A stretch of DNA of 64,000 nt from Micromussa lordhowensis (GCA_964020085.1 OZ026600.1:16516823-16580822), one strand, 5' to 3'; positions 51,769 through 60,396 are shown, counted from the first letter of the stretch. Numbers and translations: made by a program. The notes: generated by a model not told the origin, from the sequence alone.

Positions 51769-51814
<46 letters not shown>

Positions 51815-51866
51815 CACTCTAAAGGAGATAGTTTTTTAACCCTTTACTCCCCGAGGGGTCTCCCTG

Positions 51867-51912
<46 letters not shown>

Positions 51913-52061
51913 CACTCTAAAGGAGATAGTTTTTTAACCCTTGACTCCCGAGGGGTCTCCCTGTGACGAGTAAAATCGCCTGGCGTTAGACAGAGTAAAA
52001 TCTATAAGTCACTCTAAAGGAGATAGTTTTTTAACCCTTTACTCCCCGAGGGGTCTCCCTG

Positions 52062-52107
<46 letters not shown>

Positions 52108-52524
52108 CACTCTTGGGCAGTAAAGGGTTAAATTATGGCAGCGACTTCATTTTTTGGTAGAATTTGGAGAATACATCAAGGAATCTGAGGTTGTATTTCT
52201 ATAGCAATTGATAAACTAATAACGTATGAACGAAGTCAATCACTGGCATGTGAGGTTGTTGTAATCGTTAGAGCCTTGTGTACAAACTGTTAACCCCAGG
52301 ATTGCAAGAAAATCTAATAGTGATCTGATATCCCAGCGAATCCCAAGTTATAATAGCACATCTATGATGTCTGTACATGAGATATTAGTCTGCTGTGTTA
52401 GGTTTCATTAGCTATATAGAATCGTTCATTCTTTGATCAATATCATTTCAAACCCTGCAGGACTTTGGGACCCTCTCTCAGTAGACTAATTTATCAGTTG
52501 TTCTGCTCATCCACCCTGTGTTGA
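30296..52524 (+). CDS. MUS81: MUS81 crossover-junction endonuclease
   Basis: This is the catalytic subunit of the MUS81-EME structure-specific nuclease, which cleaves branched DNA during homologous recombination and replication-fork repair in the nucleus. Eighteen exons, listed separately, join without a frame break to 617 codons plus a stop; human MUS81 is 551 residues. Order: N-terminal helix-hairpin-helix ([16 protein letters not shown], then [16 protein letters not shown]), [19 protein letters not shown], a winged-helix-like region, a poorly conserved linker in exon 8, then the XPF-type nuclease ([65 protein letters not shown]). The C-terminal tandem helix-hairpin-helix region follows ([19 protein letters not shown]). 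Catalytic acidic and ERKxxxD residues are intact. It is probably functional despite heavy intronic transposon load. A polyadenylation AATAAA lies at 52870. Confidence 0.95.
30584..32726. mobile_element. DNA transposon with GAGGGTCGTACAGGGG ends and CGTGA-rich termini
   Basis: Perfect 16-bp terminal inverted repeats (30584-30599 and 32711-32726) are flanked by a 6-bp direct repeat TTTCTT (30578-30583 and 32727-32732). Both ends carry many copies of the pentamer CGTGA, often as CGTGATNCGTGA, over about 150 bp. It sits in MUS81 intron 1 and encloses a minus-strand LINE fragment instead of a transposase. The superfamily is unclear. Confidence 0.8.
30930..32500 (-). mobile_element. LINE fragment: endonuclease plus part of reverse transcriptase
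   Basis: Read on the minus strand, 32490 to about 31840 encodes the end of an AP-like endonuclease ([38 protein letters not shown]). 31829-31482 encodes the helical linker, and 31241-30930 the first reverse transcriptase motifs ([30 protein letters not shown]). Both ends are missing and there are frame breaks. It lies wholly inside the CGTGA-rich transposon. Confidence 0.8.
33718..34260 (-). mobile_element. LINE 3' end (reverse transcriptase C-terminus)
   Basis: Minus-strand frames give [20 protein letters not shown] and [18 protein letters not shown], the C-terminal part of L2/CR1-like polyproteins, split by a frameshift near 34062. The 3' end has a hairpin, GAAAAGCCCCTTCGGGG, also seen in the SINE at 38441-38710. 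It lies in MUS81 intron 1. Confidence 0.75.
34354..34698 (-). mobile_element. Mutator-like transposase fragment
   Basis: The minus-strand frame includes [16 protein letters not shown] after a PKAWSIYGQ segment, as seen downstream of the catalytic domain in animal Mutator-like transposases with FLYWCH-type neighbours. The catalytic residues lie outside this fragment. It is a relic in MUS81 intron 1. Confidence 0.6.
35060..35380. other. GC-rich non-coding island of unknown nature in MUS81 intron 1
   Basis: A roughly 320-bp block is clearly richer in G and C than its surroundings. It has overlapping open frames on both strands but no domain. GGTTCAATTGAGC on the minus strand near 35070 loosely resembles a polymerase III B box, so an old SINE is one option. 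Confidence 0.3.
37205..37277 (+). CDS. MUS81: MUS81 exon 2 with GC donor
   Basis: Residues 39-62 ([20 protein letters not shown]). The only donor that keeps frame and homology with exon 3 is GCAAGT at 37278, a GC-AG intron. The nearby GTGTTT at 37282 would replace the conserved [12 protein letters not shown] join with an unrelated frame. Confidence 0.85.
37545..38275 (+). mobile_element. LINE reverse transcriptase remnant
   Basis: In three shifted frames I can read GVPQGS, then [17 protein letters not shown] (the catalytic FADD box), and then [11 protein letters not shown] and FKRKLKENR from the C-terminus, with a large internal deletion. It lies in MUS81 intron 2. Confidence 0.75.
38441..38710 (+). 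mobile_element. tRNA-Ser-derived SINE
   Basis: The head (38441-38513) has a polymerase III A box (TGGCTGAGTGG) and B box (GGTTCAAGTCC) and an anticodon-like GGA, and resembles tRNA-Ser. A non-tRNA body follows. The tail contains CCCTGAAAAGCCCCATTGGGG, which matches the LINE 3' hairpin at 33735-33760. It lies in MUS81 intron 2. Confidence 0.85.
38851..38913 (+). CDS. MUS81: MUS81 exon 3
   Basis: Residues 63-83, [15 protein letters not shown]; acceptor TACTTTAG, donor AAG before GTGTGG, phase 1. This completes the N-terminal domain. Confidence 0.88.
39361..39479 (+). CDS. MUS81: MUS81 exon 4
   Basis: Residues 84-123, an acidic, proline-rich linker ([11 protein letters not shown]...[10 protein letters not shown]). 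Acceptor TTTTCAG, donor AAG before GTGCTA. Confidence 0.88.
39949..40596. mobile_element. TTAA-flanked non-autonomous element, 648 bp
   Basis: It begins GGACGTTCGCGC and ends GCGTGAACGTCC, with TTAA at 39945-39948 and 40597-40600. The internal motif TCTATCGACT is repeated near both ends. It lies in MUS81 intron 4. Confidence 0.8.
40939..41034 (+). CDS. MUS81: MUS81 exon 5
   Basis: Residues 124-155: basic [20 protein letters not shown], the conserved lead into the winged-helix region. Confidence 0.92.
41308..41597 (-). mobile_element. Full-length tRNA-derived SINE with 9-bp target duplication
   Basis: On the minus strand the head contains TTGTGGTTAGTGCG and GGTTCAAGCCC, the two polymerase III boxes. 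The body holds a segment (CTTGGGCAAGACAC..., CCCAGGTGTATAAATG...) shared with the copy at 49118. The exact duplication ACTACTTGA flanks it at 41299-41307 and 41598-41606. It lies in MUS81 intron 5. Confidence 0.9.
41833..41913 (+). CDS. MUS81: MUS81 exon 6
   Basis: Residues 156-182 ([19 protein letters not shown]), matching the family position of a KEEL-type helix in the winged-helix region. Confidence 0.88.
42150..42840 (+). mobile_element. LINE reverse transcriptase remnant
   Basis: The frames give [20 protein letters not shown], in which the catalytic YADD is changed to YAYD, then [18 protein letters not shown] and [12 protein letters not shown] frameshift separates them near 42340. It lies in MUS81 intron 6 and is inactive. 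Confidence 0.8.
43640..44200. repeat. Degenerate repeats of a GAACNAGCGTGTTC motif
   Basis: Variants of GAACGAGCGTGTTC and GAACCAGCGTGTTT recur at least seven times with irregular spacing, interleaved with ATCGAACTGAAAGTTC copies. No element boundary is clear. It lies in MUS81 intron 6. Confidence 0.6.
44370..44554. mobile_element. Foldback MITE with about 85-bp arms
   Basis: The arms start AAGCAATAGAGCAC and end GTGCTCTATTGCTT, and include TTATATAACCTC and CTAAACAC with their complements. The loop is short. It ends about 160 bp upstream of MUS81 exon 7. Confidence 0.85.
44714..44802 (+). CDS. MUS81: MUS81 exon 7
   Basis: Residues 183-212 ([19 protein letters not shown]); acceptor TTTGAAG is pyrimidine-poor but the frame and homology fit. 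Donor AG before GTAAAT, phase 2. Confidence 0.88.
45335..45622 (+). CDS. MUS81: MUS81 exon 8
   Basis: Residues 212-308. It starts with the conserved [15 protein letters not shown] and continues into a serine-rich variable linker. Donor AG before GTATGG. Confidence 0.92.
46189..46238 (+). CDS. MUS81: MUS81 exon 9
   Basis: A short 50-bp exon, residues 308-325 ([14 protein letters not shown]), leading into the nuclease domain. The codon for G is completed by exon 10. Confidence 0.9.
46853..46951 (+). CDS. MUS81: MUS81 exon 10: first nuclease strand
   Basis: Residues 325-358. [13 protein letters not shown] carries the first conserved acidic residue of the XPF/MUS81 nuclease fold. Donor G before GTGCGT. 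Confidence 0.93.
46978..47465. repeat. 28-bp minisatellite, about 17 copies
   Basis: The unit is GTGTGTGTCGTGCTTGTAAC plus [T/A]GGACAGT. Copies differ mainly at T/A in AAC[T/A]GGACAG. It lies in MUS81 intron 10, 26 bp after the exon 10 donor. A 185-codon minus-strand frame across it reads only the repeat and is not a gene. Confidence 0.95.
47681..47758 (+). CDS. MUS81: MUS81 exon 11: GDF nuclease motif
   Basis: Residues 358-384, [17 protein letters not shown], containing the conserved GDx motif. Confidence 0.94.
47864..47976 (+). CDS. MUS81: MUS81 exon 12: ERKRMDD catalytic motif
   Basis: Residues 384-421. [18 protein letters not shown] followed by [10 protein letters not shown], the signature metal-binding motif ERKxxxD of the family, intact. 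Confidence 0.96.
48209..48325 (+). CDS. MUS81: MUS81 exon 13
   Basis: Residues 422-460: [18 protein letters not shown] and [15 protein letters not shown], conserved nuclease core. Confidence 0.95.
48493..48588 (+). CDS. MUS81: MUS81 exon 14
   Basis: Residues 461-492: [20 protein letters not shown], conserved end of the nuclease domain. Confidence 0.95.
49118..49370 (+). mobile_element. 5'-truncated SINE copy
   Basis: After a G-rich run, GTTCTTGGGTAAGACAC, CCCAGGTGTATAAATGGG and AATGCTGGGGTAACCCTGCG match the body of the SINE at 41308-41597 in the opposite orientation. The tRNA-like head is lost. It lies in MUS81 intron 14. Confidence 0.75.
49502..49627 (+). CDS. MUS81: MUS81 exon 15
   Basis: Residues 493-534. 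A variable stretch and then [14 protein letters not shown], matching the SDFNAGAIKNK segment of the human protein. Confidence 0.92.
50105..50416. mobile_element. Probable MITE with diverged inverted ends
   Basis: The left end (CACACTACGCCGGGAACATTT) and the reverse complement of the right end (CACAATACACCGAACAATTT) are similar. Motifs around TTTCAAAACG are repeated inside. It lies in MUS81 intron 15. Confidence 0.45.
50582..50685 (+). CDS. MUS81: MUS81 exon 16: C-terminal helix-hairpin-helix
   Basis: Residues 535-569: [20 protein letters not shown], the first hairpin of the DNA-binding tail. Donor AG before GTGCGG. Confidence 0.94.
51335..51418 (+). CDS. MUS81: MUS81 exon 17
   Basis: Residues 569-597: [20 protein letters not shown] and LKCGKNQ. 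The donor, AG before GTACTT, lies only 26 bp upstream of the TTAA that starts the 98-bp array. Confidence 0.94.
51448..52127. repeat. 98-bp tandem array derived from a TTAA MITE
   Basis: Seven units begin AACCCTTTACTCCCCGAGGG at 51446, 51544, 51642, 51740, 51838, 51936 and 52033 (the sixth unit is one base short). The array starts with TTAACCCTTTACT and closes with AGTAAAGGGTTAA, so the first left end and last right end form one inverted-repeat pair flanked by TTAA (51444-51447 and 52128-52131). Units are almost identical. It lies in MUS81 intron 17. Confidence 0.93.
52461..52524 (+). CDS. MUS81: MUS81 exon 18 (last)
   Basis: Residues 597-617: [17 protein letters not shown], then TGA at 52522-52524. 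It corresponds to the LGPALSRTLSQLYC end of human MUS81. Confidence 0.94.
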
Positions 52525-53149
52525 GTATGTGTTGATACCAGTCTGCTTTGGAGCCGGTAGCAATGTGATGTTGAAGAGTAAGCGACTTGTTCATTGTATG
52601 CTTCACCACGGAACAACTCAGGCGAGCAAAAGACAAGAACTAGACAGAATCAGATGGAAGATGATGCACGGAAATTCGGCACTCAATTCTACTGTGGAAA
52701 AAACCTCGATAACTCTCAATGTTTTCATTCGTAGTCAGCTATTTGGCGGATACCAAGAAAGGCAGCTGTTCATCTTTACAACGTGATAATGCTTGTTACA
52801 GTTCCACGTATAATGCGAATTTTGATGTGAAGTGACATTAATTGATTGAATGTTCATAGTTTCTATTGTAATAAATAATTCTTTTTTTTTTCATTTTTGT
52901 TGAAATGTTTGTGTCCGGTCAGGAAATAGTGATTTGTTGCGTTTACAACAAATTACATCAGAATTATCTCCGACACATGTCACAACCTTGCAAGCAGTAT
53001 CCTTAAACACCTGGAGGCCCGTTTCTCGAAAGCCCTGGAAACCTTTCGGGCCCGTAAAGCCATTTTTAGTTTATCTGTATCTGAAAACGGAGAAGTGTAT
53101 ACGCCTGAAACTTCTTGTGTGAAGAGAACCTCTGTTTATATTAAGCCGG

Positions 53150-54712
53150 TGAATGCTAACCCAGGATTAAAAGTTAACCGAAGTAACATTATCATCATTA
53201 TTATCATTATTTTTATTAAAATTCAAATTTAACAGATTTTTAAATTTACACAACCCGCATATAGCATCGCTAATCGAGGCGGGCTGTGTAACTTACAATA
53301 AGATACATTACAAGCACATTACATTACAAATACATTACATTATAGTAAAATGCAGAAAAAAATATATATATAGATATATCATTATTAAAATCAGTTAAAT
53401 AAATAAATAAATAGGTATACACTTATATTCACAAATAGCTAGGATTTACATGAGATGAGAAAGAACCTATATTAAGTCATAGAACTAAAGAAATTAATAA
53501 TAATGGCTATTAGAGTTTGATTAATGATAATTAGTTATTTTTAACATTAGCGTAGAGACATCAACATAATCATCCTCATTACCAAGTACCGCAAGTAAAA
53601 ATTGATGAATTTTATTTTTGAAAGGTTGTTTCCTAAGTTTACGCAGGTCAGGCTTCAGGCAATTCCATAATTTAGCTCCGAAAATGGAAAATGAATTAAG
53701 CTGAATTCTCAGTCTTGATTTATTAATATATAAATTACCAGCATCAGAAAATCTAGTGTTATATGTATGAAGGTCAGATGAACAACTAAAAAGATCACAG
53801 ATATTCTGAGGCGCAGAATTGGTAGTTTCAAAATAAAGCATATTGAGGGGTAAGACATTAGCAGAGACAAAAAAAGGAATAGCATGAGATCTGTTACCAG
53901 CAAAGAACATTAGCCGAAGAGCTCGTTTTTGTAAGATAAAGACTTTCCTCAGATAGACCTGTGCAGCTTGTCCCCAAGCAGCAATTCCGTAATGTGTATA
54001 TGGGAAAATCAGAGAACGGTAAACCTGGATTAAAGTATTCAGAGGGACAGAGTGCCTTAATCATGATATAATTCCAACAACCCTGCTAATTTTAGAGGCG
54101 ATGTAGTCGATATGATATTTCCAAGTTTAGTTTTTATCGATGAGCACACCCAGGAACTTTACGTAATCTTTGCATTCAAGAAAAGTATCACTATTTGAGG
54201 CATTATTGTATATCCTTATATTAATTTTATAACTAAGCTTCTTTTGTGATGGTCTGAAGATGACAAAATTGGACTTTTTTGCATTTATAGTCAGCTTATT
54301 AGCATTCAACCAGTCACAGACTTTCTGCAGTTCGATGTTGATTACACTTTCTAATGACTTCAAATCCTTGTCAGCATACAGCAGGTTTGTATCATCAGCA
54401 AATAGATAAAAAGAAAGCTTCTTAGCAGAATTATAAATATCATTAATATAAATCAAGAAAAGTAGAGGGCCTAGAACAGAGCCTTGTGGGACCCCTGTTA
54501 GAACATTTCTTTTAGATGATATTTGTTTATCAGTTTGAGTAGTTAAAAATGTTTTTCACTGCTTATGTTTTGGCTAGTTTGAGATCATTCAAACTTAAAA
54601 CTGAAGGATAAACAATATAAACAGAAAAACTGACTAAACAGTTGTAAATTTAAACTCAATATTCTCGTTAATCCTGGGTTAGCTTAACCGGGCTTTGAAC
54701 AATCCGGCCCTT
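53150..54712. mobile_element. MITE split by a LINE insertion
   Basis: GCTAACCCAGGATTAA at about 53155-53170 and TTAATCCTGGGTTAGC at about 54669-54684 are inverted copies, with further match outwards (AAGCCGGTGAA versus TTAACCGGGCTT). They enclose the LINE described next. The outer ends are decayed. Confidence 0.55.
53185..54560 (-). mobile_element. LINE reverse transcriptase, 3' part
   Basis: The minus strand encodes LSFYLFADDTNLLYADKDLK (the catalytic FADD box), VCDWLNANKLTINAKKS, YVKFLGVLIDKN and, after a gap and frame change, HTYNTRFSDAGNLYINKSRL. It ends in a tandem TAATGA-like tail near 53185-53210. It is an L2/CR1-like element, inactive, downstream of MUS81, and the same family as the LINE at 63438. 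Confidence 0.85.
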
Positions 54713-55341
54713 ATTTTAACTCTGCGATGTTGCAGTGTAATGTTCCAGTCAGAATTGATTGACAGTTTTCTCAAGGCAACTTCAAACTTTGAATTCAAAT
54801 TTGCCCGAGCAAGTTGTCTAATTGCGTCCTAGTTTTCACATGTTCTGGTTTCCATTTTTCTAATATAAAAGGAAATAATACCACTTCGATGTCAAAGAGG
54901 GAGAAACTAATTTCGAGCTATGGTCGACGGTTTATCAGAAACCTATAAGAGATAGTCAGAAGTTCAAGTCGTCAAACTGGGAACCTGGCTGTAAGATTCC
55001 TTAAAGGCATCAAAGTTATTTCATGTAAACGCCTAGCTTCCGCCTTCCCTACTCTTCCGTCGTCATGGTATAGCCTAGAATCACTGAGGTATGCAACTAG
55101 CTGCTTGCAAATCCAACTCGCAACTCCCCAACTCGCAAAATGCACAGTACCGCTGAAAAATGGAACATTTTTTCTAACTCATCAAACTTACTGATAGCTT
55201 TAGAGGTAGCTGAGAAGTCACCGAAAATATAACTGAAGAATTAGATTTTGGCACCCCCATTCATATCCTCTAAAAAGCGGCGGAAACCGAAATAGCGCCT
55301 CTGTTTTGTTTCACAATCGTTCAGTAGTTTGGTATGTTGTT

Positions 55342-56584
55342 ATGGCGTTCGCCAAAGATTATAGAGAAGAAATAACCCTGAGCTACTATTGTTTCAACTT
55401 GGCCCTTGCAATGGCTTTCTTCATATTTGGAACCATCTATTTGAGGCTCAGAGACAAAAGGGACCAGCAAAGAAGGGAATGGCGCCAATTTGCGGAAAGA
55501 ATTTACAGCGAGTACAGCAAACTGAAAGATAAAAGTATCACTTTGAAAATTTCAAAGGTGAAAGACACCTTCGAAAAAATTCGTATGCACTCAGAAATTA
55601 CAGGCCTTGATGTGTTAAGGCACATGCTTGCAGAGGGTAATTACGAACGTTCTAAGACAACCCAGCTGGAATGTCTTCGCGAAGATCTGCAGTCGATCTT
55701 TCCGTTGTTCAATGTTTGCTCTTCGTTGCTTCTCTTGGGAAACGTTCCAAAAAATATAAGAGAAGAGCTGATAGATGTGATCAGTGACCTAGGGAAGATG
55801 GCAGTGCCTTTCTTTCAAGGAAAGCAGCGCGAAATCATCTTGAGATGCCTTAAACATTTTTCGAATGATAGACAGAAGCTCGAAACTGAACTCCAGGCTA
55901 GAAGGCGATATTCCAAATGTGAAAAACTGCCTAATATTTGGTACCAAGCTGAAGGACGGCAGCTTACCAGGGCAGCCGTGGGTTGGGCCATTCAATTTGG
56001 CTGAGTTCTTCGACGGCGGAAGAACAACAATGGAACTCGCGAACGGACAGGATTATAGCAAGTGTAGTAAATTTTCACTATACGTAACCGAAAACATCCT
56101 ACAAGGAAGTGATTTAATATCCTTACAGGAACTTCACCAGGACCTGGAAAATCCAAGGTACCTGAGAGATTTTGCCAGAGAATTACGGAAGAAACAGCCA
56201 GTCCCACTAGACTTGATTGAACAGATCACCCATCTTGATACAGATGAACGTGTTGTTGAGAAAGTGTTGCACGAGGTACGTGTTTATATTTACCGGTTGC
56301 TAAACGGAAGTCAGTATAGTACAGAAATTGAAGCTAATAAGGCAAGGCTTCTCAGGGTACAGGAAGAAGTGACCAAGGTTAGGCCGACTGAGACTATAGT
56401 TAAAGGAATTTGTGAACGATTGATAGAAGACCTTCAAAGACTTCAGGCAAGCCAGTATCATTGTAACAGTGAGGAGTTCTGCGAGAAATTGCAAGAATTA
56501 CGGAACAAGTTGCTGGATATACAAATTATAAGAAAACCTAAGAAACATTGGGCAGCGCCTGAACTGCAAGAAACCAAGCTGTAG
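55342..56584 (+). CDS. Intronless membrane-anchored helical protein, unknown family, one frameshift
   Basis: The frame from ATG 55342 (MAFAKDYREEITLSYY...; an upstream in-frame ATG is at 55306) gives one N-terminal membrane helix (about residues 10-33), then RDKRDQQRREWRQF and a long helical region rich in charged residues. Near 55880-55910 the coding signal moves to the next frame, which continues (NCLIFGTKLKDGSLPGQPW...) to a stop at 56584, ending in more amphipathic helices with repeated leucines. The two parts read as one protein of about 414 residues interrupted by a single-base shift, from a sequencing error, a real mutation, or, less likely, programmed frameshifting. I do not recognise the family. 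Confidence 0.6.
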
Positions 56585-56619
56585 TTAGTTGTACTAGCAC
56601 CTCATGTAAGTGGCACCAA

Positions 56620-58690
56620 TTGATTCGAAAGTATGAAATGGACAGAAAAATACGAGTTCCTAATTGTACCAACTTCGAAAGTTTGCCAACAACGATTTGT
56701 CGCAAGTTCGATAATACTCTTCATGAAACATGTCTTCCGACTAAATTAAGCCTCTTGAACGTAAACGACTCGAACACAGTACTCCCCTGCAGCCACCATT
56801 CCATTCCCATAACCATTAACGTAATCCAGTAGAACAGGGGATTTAAACATTGGAATGGATGGGAAGAAGTGTATATGGCATATATGACGCGTGCTCTGAT
56901 TGGCTAATTCTAGAGCCGTAATGGCCCCGGCCCGATTATTGGCCTGCAAAAACAAAGCAAAAGGTAATTAAATTGTAGCGACTGAAAACGATGAGTTGCG
57001 AGGAACACTCTGAAAATAAATTCTGTTACCATGACGAGCTATGTAGGGTGCGTGACATGTTTCGTTGAGTTTGTGACTGCGAGCTCATGGTCCGCAATGT
57101 ATGCTGGGACCAAGAGTGAGAGAAAAACCATGTGCTCGGAGAGTGTTTTGAAAAGTACGGAGCTTGTGCTTTAATAAAACGTTTTCTGATTTGATTTGAG
57201 CGTGCAACAGCTACAGTTTCAGGAGCACAGCGAATCCACAGCGTTAAATTATGAACGAGTTGGTGCTGGACAGGACAAAGAAAACAGCCAAGAAGAAATT
57301 GAAACTTTTGACATATATAGGACCCATATAGCCATGTAATAAACTGCTTATTGAACTTCAACGTTCGGTCGTAACGTAACATATCAAATAGGAATCAAAT
57401 TGTTCTGTGGTAGCAGCCAACTCGAAAGCTTTGCTCCTTTGGCTGCTACACACTTTTTCCGTTGTTACGTTTAGCTCAATGTATCATCAGCTCTGTGTTT
57501 TACTTCTTTTTTATCCTTTATTGTTGTTGTATTGTAATTGAATAGTGTAAATAAATGAACTTGAACTTGAACTTGGAAAGACTGTTATTCATCGTGATAT
57601 CTAAACACCGAGAGGAGAGTTGAAAATACGACGCGCAGCGGAGTATTTTTGACAAAATTCGAGGTGTTTGGATAGCCGATGATCTATCTTCTAAATCGAA
57701 ACGAAAAGTAAGTAGTAAACAGACAAGTAAAATCCTCAAAATCTATGCTAATTAAGACCGGGTTTCCAACCCTCCTTTACGATTGTGATTTTCTTTGTTT
57801 TATTATTGATGAATTATTAATGAATTTGAGAAGGGAAATCACAAAACTCAAATGATCCCAGCCCACAAATGATCCCCAAATTGTACCACAAATAATCCCT
57901 GGACCGCAACTGATTCCACCGCAAAAAGTTAGGAATGGCGTGGAAAAATTTTTGGATGGATATATATTTTCAAAGTATCCTAGGTGAAGAAAACATAAGT
58001 ACCTCAAGCATAAAAGCAGCAATAAAAAACGTTTAACAGATCGCGCAAAATACCAAATTGACATGTGTCGACGGTATAAAATTTCGTTTGGGAAACGCAC
58101 CACAAAAATAACCATGAATCTTCGAAGATGCCGCTGCTATCTAATTAACCGCTTAGACCTTTTCCCTGCACACTTCTTATACCTGCGTCCTAAATAGCCA
58201 CGGGCTTTCATAAAGTGCGCAAGAGTTCTTCGTGAGAGTTACCCTGCGTAGGTTGTCCCTCCCCCAGGCTTCTCGCGGCTTCTCCGCTCTACGCGAAAAT
58301 GTAGTAAGTTCACTTGTGAATTCTCAGTTGTTTCCTAATTTGAGTATAGAATGAACCCACACACTTATCGAAAGAATAACACCGAAGTTCCCGGTGTTGT
58401 GGTTTGGTTTTGTCTCACGGGTTGGTGCTTAACATAGGGTTAACCTCATTGTACCTCACCCCCCCCCCCGCCCTTAGACAGAATTGCCAATGCCCCATGG
58501 TGGGGACCTACAATTAACACTTAATGACTGGTCCCGAGGGGAACAGTGAATTTTGTTTCCCGAGAATCCGAGACGATTTGTTATACAGCAAAACAAAACA
58601 AAATTTTGAAAAACGCGCTGAGATTCCAGCGACAACATCAGGTCACGTGAGCGGCAGTGGCGGTCCCCCTCTAGATAAGCCTGTAACACG
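56620..58690. other. Intergenic region with repeat fragments
   Basis: No gene is convincing. A retroposon-like 3' tail with TTGAAC repeats lies at 57546-57575. A short inverted-repeat element lies at about 57587-57690, with CTAAACACCGAG and CGAGGTGTTTGG; its sequence resembles part of the foldback at 44370. Confidence 0.4.
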
Positions 58691-59542
58691 AAATTGAATT
58701 CTTGATAACTGAACTTGAAGAGTCCAGAAAGAAAGCAAAGATACTTGAAGAAAAACTTGAAAATAAAAAACGACTCAAAAGAGAACTTATCATTGAAGAC
58801 ATGCTGAGGGATGACGAATCTGTGAAATTTCACACGCGTTTGCCAAACCTTGCGTGTTTCAATTTTACCTGGAATCTAATTCCACCACACACAGAAAAGA
58901 TTAAATATTGGGACAAGAAAAAAGAGGCCAAATCTCACTATCAGGGTGATATTTCAAAACGAAAGCCTGGCAAGCAAAGGCAACTGACAGTGAAAGAAGA
59001 GTATCTTATTGCATTATGTAAACTGCGTTTGGGTTTGCTGAACCAACACCTTTGGTGTTTCTGCGTCTACCATTTCTAAGACTGTCACAACATGGGTATG
59101 CCTACTGGCTAAAATCTTCCATGGGACTTTACTTCGGTAGCCATCTCGTGAAGAAGTTAAACGCCAATTTCCCAAGTCTTTCAAGAAATACCCGGAAACC
59201 AGGGTGATTATTGATGCAACAGAGTTCTTTATTGAGAAGCCAACATCTCCCTGCGAACAGAAGGCAACATGGAGTGATTATAAACACCACAACACGGTCA
59301 AATTATTAGTGGGAATTGCACCCAATGGAACTTTCACCTTTATTTCTAAATTATGGTCTGGTAGTACCAGTGATCGCAAGATTGTTCAAGAAAGTGGTCT
59401 GATAGACTTTCTCCAGGAAGGAGATCATGTCATGGCCGATAGGGGGTTTAATATAAGAGACCTACTAACAAGACCTGGGGTTAAATTGAACATTCCTCTA
59501 TTTTCGAAAGGTATGTTGCACCCTTATTGTGAGCAGATCTAG
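58690..59542 (+). pseudogene. ISL2EU/HARBI1-type DDE transposase, broken
   Basis: A DNA transposase that would cut and paste its own element. The first segment (58702-59065) gives DDESVKFHTRLPNLACF and KEEYLIALCKLRLGLLNQHL. After a frameshift near 59065 the helix-turn-helix FGVSASTISKTVTTW follows, then an in-frame stop near 59146. The catalytic part (59201-59539) has VIIDATEFFIEKP (first D), SGSTSDRKIV (second) and HVMADRGFNI (third), all DDE positions present. The upstream DNA-binding domain usual in this family is not visible. The C-terminus is truncated. Confidence 0.8.
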
Positions 59543-59599
59543 GGGAGGGACTAGGGGGTATGCCTCCCTTAAAATAAGATTTAAAGTAGTTTCAGAGGA

Positions 59600-59821
59600 T
59601 CAAAGAATTTTTGGTTTTATAAAGCAAATCCTGTAAAAGTTTGAGCCAGTAATACGGCCGTATCTCTGCTCAATCCAAAAACTACAGTTTCCTTGACTTT
59701 TTGTTTTTTCGAATATCATGGCTGCCTGATCCTGATTAATTTCACTAAAATTCTGGAACTCATAGCATAGTTCTTGGGTAACATCAAATGTGCTATTAGT
59801 ATTGATTCCTTTAGTCTGCAA
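59600..59821 (-). pseudogene. YqaJ-like nuclease N-terminus
   Basis: The minus-strand frame contains QGNCSFWIEQRYGRITGSNF, the start motif of YqaJ-type phage-like recombination nucleases. A DDE transposase and a YqaJ nuclease facing each other are the described hallmark of ISL2EU elements. The catalytic acidic part would lie downstream and is missing. Confidence 0.65.
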
Positions 59822-60319
59822 AAACAGTCGTCCTTCTTCGCTCCCGGCCCGAGTGGCGTTTCGCGGGAAGGACGTCTGCGATTTACTGCCGATTTACTGT
59901 AGAAGCTGTGGACTCGTAGCCTTTATTTAACCTTGAATGAAACACTCTACGGCCGGAGAAACACTGCTACTTGCCCGCGTAAGTGTTAATCGTATCTAGG
60001 GCATCTCTACGTCTCAACAAGACAACGGATTTTTATCCAACGTCATTCATGATCAACTTTTACGCCACAAAACGATAAAATTCGAAAAAAATACAACATC
60101 ACTCCTTTCTAGTTGAGTGTTTTTCAAGATTTTCGAAATGAAACAGGTTTTGTTTGCATATTTTTTGCACTACTTACTCACGCGGCACGCCACGCAGGCG
60201 GCACATCCAAAGTGCGACCTTCACACCTCACAGGATCGAAATTTCCTTCACGTCATTGGTTAGTTGATTCCTACCAATCAGCTTCTTGCTTTAACAGCCA
60301 ATCACAAAACACCTTACTG

Positions 60320-60345
60320 ATTAAGGAACACTATAAAAGGAGACT
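60320..60345 (+). promoter_or_regulatory. TATA box of the Penelope-like element
   Basis: CTATAAAAGG at about 60331-60340 lies 60 bp upstream of the ribozyme and 140 bp upstream of the first ATG (60481). It is the best core-promoter match in the element. Confidence 0.5.
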
Positions 60346-60396
60346 TGACTATCAGCACTCAGCACTAGCTCCCATTGCGAGCTCTTCGAATAAAAA

